Part shown: positions 4,754-5,555 of the stretch, piece by piece
Numbering within the stretch: position 1 is the first letter of the stretch
How the letters are laid out: each line of letters starts with the position of its first letter
Source of the DNA: an uncultured Alistipes sp.
GTDB lineage: Bacteria; Bacteroidota; Bacteroidia; Bacteroidales; Rikenellaceae
NCBI GenBank assembly: GCA_900769745.1
Contig: CAAGHX010000046.1
Location: forward strand, 1 to 5,555
Length of the DNA stretch: 5,555 nucleotides
Direction: 5' to 3'
The notes under the pieces: model-generated
Databases searched by the model: none
Seen by the model: only the letters and a program-made list of their open reading frames with translations
Told to the model about the DNA's origin: nothing
Translations under genes and position numbers: made by a program

Positions 4754-5209
4754 TTATAGCTTGAAAGTAAATGGGAGCAATAGCTCGGCACTCTCCACCA
4801 CCGTGGCTGACTCCTCGCCCGCCATAATTATCCTTAGCGGCTGGCCCTGGCGTCGCTCCACGTCGATTAGCGTCTGGCGGCAAGCACCGCAAGGGTAGCA
4901 CTCGCGAGGAGCAGGGTCCGAGGCAATGGCTATGGCCTCAATCGCATCGTCGGCATAGTTGGCTTGGTGCGAAAAGAGCAGCACTCGCTCGGCGCACAAT
5001 CCCGATGGGTAGACCTCGCTCTCGCGGTTGGCTCCTATGATTATGCGACCACTCTTTAGGCGTGCGGCAGCACCTACCTTGAATCCAGAAAAGGGAGCGT
5101 AGGAGTGTTGCGTAGCCTGCCTGGCCTGCGCTATAAGTTCGGCGTCGGCGGGGCTCATCTCCTTCGAATTTTCGTAGCGCTCGTAAGGGATATTTATCGT
5201 GCTTTTCAT
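4754..5209 (-). CDS. cdd: Cytidine deaminase
   Basis: A 151-residue enzyme, close to the 130-160 residues of the small homotetrameric class. It deaminates cytidine and deoxycytidine to uridine and deoxyuridine in cytoplasmic pyrimidine salvage. YAPFSGFKVGAA (37-48) is the family N-terminal motif. GANRES (59-64) holds the nucleoside-binding Asn61 and Glu63. CAE (72-74) gives one zinc cysteine and the catalytic Glu74. PCGAC (106-110) gives zinc ligands Cys107 and Cys110, as expected for the three-cysteine class. ATG 5209 is chosen because it lies about 20 nt downstream of the predicted transcription start; the N-terminal 20 residues before the conserved core are normal for Bacteroidota versions. 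It is the first gene of the five-gene minus-strand unit and diverges from the transporter gene that starts at 5387. Confidence 0.97.
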   Translation of the reverse strand: MKSTINIPYERYENSKEMSPADAELIAQARQATQHSYAPFSGFKVGAAARLKSGRIIIGANRESEVYPSGLCAERVLLFSHQANYADDAIEAIAIASDPAPRECYPCGACRQTLIDVERRQGQPLRIIMAGEESATVVESAELLLPFTFKL

Positions 5210-5234
5210 CGCTATAAATTTGTTGCTCTGCTCA

Positions 5235-5265
5235 CAAAATTACAATAATCGGAGCAAGAATCAAA
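5235..5265 (-). promoter_or_regulatory. Bacteroidota-type promoter of the cdd operon
   Basis: On the minus strand TTTG (5265-5262), exactly 19 nt, then TAATTTTG (5242-5235) match the TTTG-N19-TAnnTTTG consensus. Transcription should start near 5228-5231, giving a leader of only about 20 nt before the cdd ATG. I see no equally good promoter in the later gaps of the unit. Confidence 0.8.
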
Positions 5266-5336
5266 ATCTTAGCCTCGGAATATGGCCCGCAGTGTGGATA
5301 ACTCGCCAAAATAATGTTACAAACCGCCCTCAGAAC

Positions 5337-5367
5337 TATGCTGATACTATATTTTTGTGTATCTTTG
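5337..5367 (+). promoter_or_regulatory. Bacteroidota-type promoter of the EamA-like transporter gene
   Basis: TATG (5337-5340, one mismatch to TTTG), 19 nt, then TATCTTTG (5360-5367). A second TAnnTTTG match, TATTTTTG at 5350-5357, lacks a partner at the right distance. The expected start near 5371-5375 leaves a 12-16 nt leader before ATG 5387. The roughly 70 bp between this and the cdd promoter show no operator-like palindrome that I can see. Confidence 0.65.
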
Positions 5368-5386
5368 GCACATAAAACAGAGCCAA

Positions 5387-5555
5387 ATGTTTAGCGACAA
5401 GATTAAAGGATATTTTTGTGGTGCCATATCGGGAGCTTCGTATGGCCTGATACCGCTTTTTTCGGTGCCGGTGCTGCGCCAGGGAGTTGATTTCGACTCT
5501 CTGCTGCTCTATCGTTACCTTATGGCTGCGGCAGCTTTGGCGCTGATTATGGCTC
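5387..5555 (+). CDS. DMT superfamily (EamA-like) transporter, N-terminal fragment
   Basis: An open frame starts at ATG 5387 and leaves the window without a stop after 56 codons. It begins MFSDKIKGYFCGAISGASYG, then LIPLFSVPVLRQGVDF, then LLLYRYLMAAAALALIMA. This is the usual start of EamA-domain drug/metabolite transporters: a first membrane helix (about 9-30) with a Gly/Ala-rich face and the YGLIPLF turn, a short outer loop, and a second helix that starts with LLLYRYL, like the common LxxYRF motif. The full protein would normally have ten helices and about 290-310 residues in the inner membrane. The substrate cannot be predicted from family membership. A promoter match and a short leader support the chosen start. 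Only the first fifth of the protein is visible. Confidence 0.8.
   Translation, partial: MFSDKIKGYFCGAISGASYGLIPLFSVPVLRQGVDFDSLLLYRYLMAAAALALIMA

Noticed and set aside
4377..4898. A 173-codon plus-strand frame across the pseudouridine synthase and cdd genes
   Set aside because: It is antisense to two well-supported enzymes with intact motifs, spans their intergenic gap, and its translation resembles no family I know.

Overview
The window looks like chromosomal DNA from a member of the Bacteroidales. Moderately high GC and protein style suggest Alistipes or another Rikenellaceae, but the genus is an inference. The order-level call rests on three things. Three intergenic regions carry the Bacteroidota primary-sigma promoter layout (TTTG, or TATG in one case, then 19 nt, then TAnnTTTG). 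A DUF4924 protein, a family I know from Bacteroidota, is present. The RecJ tail and L34 also resemble Bacteroidales versions. This is mostly housekeeping sequence. I see no insertion sequence, prophage, CRISPR array, tRNA or clear sign of horizontal transfer.

Layout. (1) 1-290, plus strand: the 3' end of recJ. (2) 312-725, plus strand: rnpB, the RNase P RNA, directly after recJ and closed by a strong intrinsic terminator at 733-766. (3) 787-1443, minus strand: a membrane-anchored rubrerythrin-like protein that keeps a C-terminal zinc ribbon but seems to have lost most di-iron ligands. It converges on rnpB. (4) 1579-1740, minus strand: rpmH (ribosomal protein L34), with a consensus promoter, a structured leader and a strong terminator, so probably its own transcription unit. 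(5) 1947-5209, minus strand: five closely spaced genes in the transcription order cdd, an RluA-family pseudouridine synthase, dtd, a membrane-anchored NUC-family nuclease and DUF4924. A consensus promoter precedes cdd and a weaker terminator-like hairpin follows DUF4924. (6) 5387-5555, plus strand: the start of a DMT/EamA-type transporter, divergent from cdd and with its own promoter.

How the genes fit together. The five-gene unit mixes nucleic-acid and translation functions: cytidine salvage, RNA pseudouridylation, removal of D-amino acids from tRNA, and a nuclease predicted to face the periplasm. A link between extracytoplasmic nucleic-acid breakdown and pyrimidine salvage is possible but is only inference from position. 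The recJ-rnpB-rpmH neighbourhood brings the RNase P RNA near the L34 gene, whereas in many bacteria rpmH is instead followed by rnpA, the RNase P protein gene. I found no convincing new defence or mobile system. The points most worth a second look are the degenerate rubrerythrin, the rpmH leader, the missing rnpB promoter and the long P12 region of rnpB.
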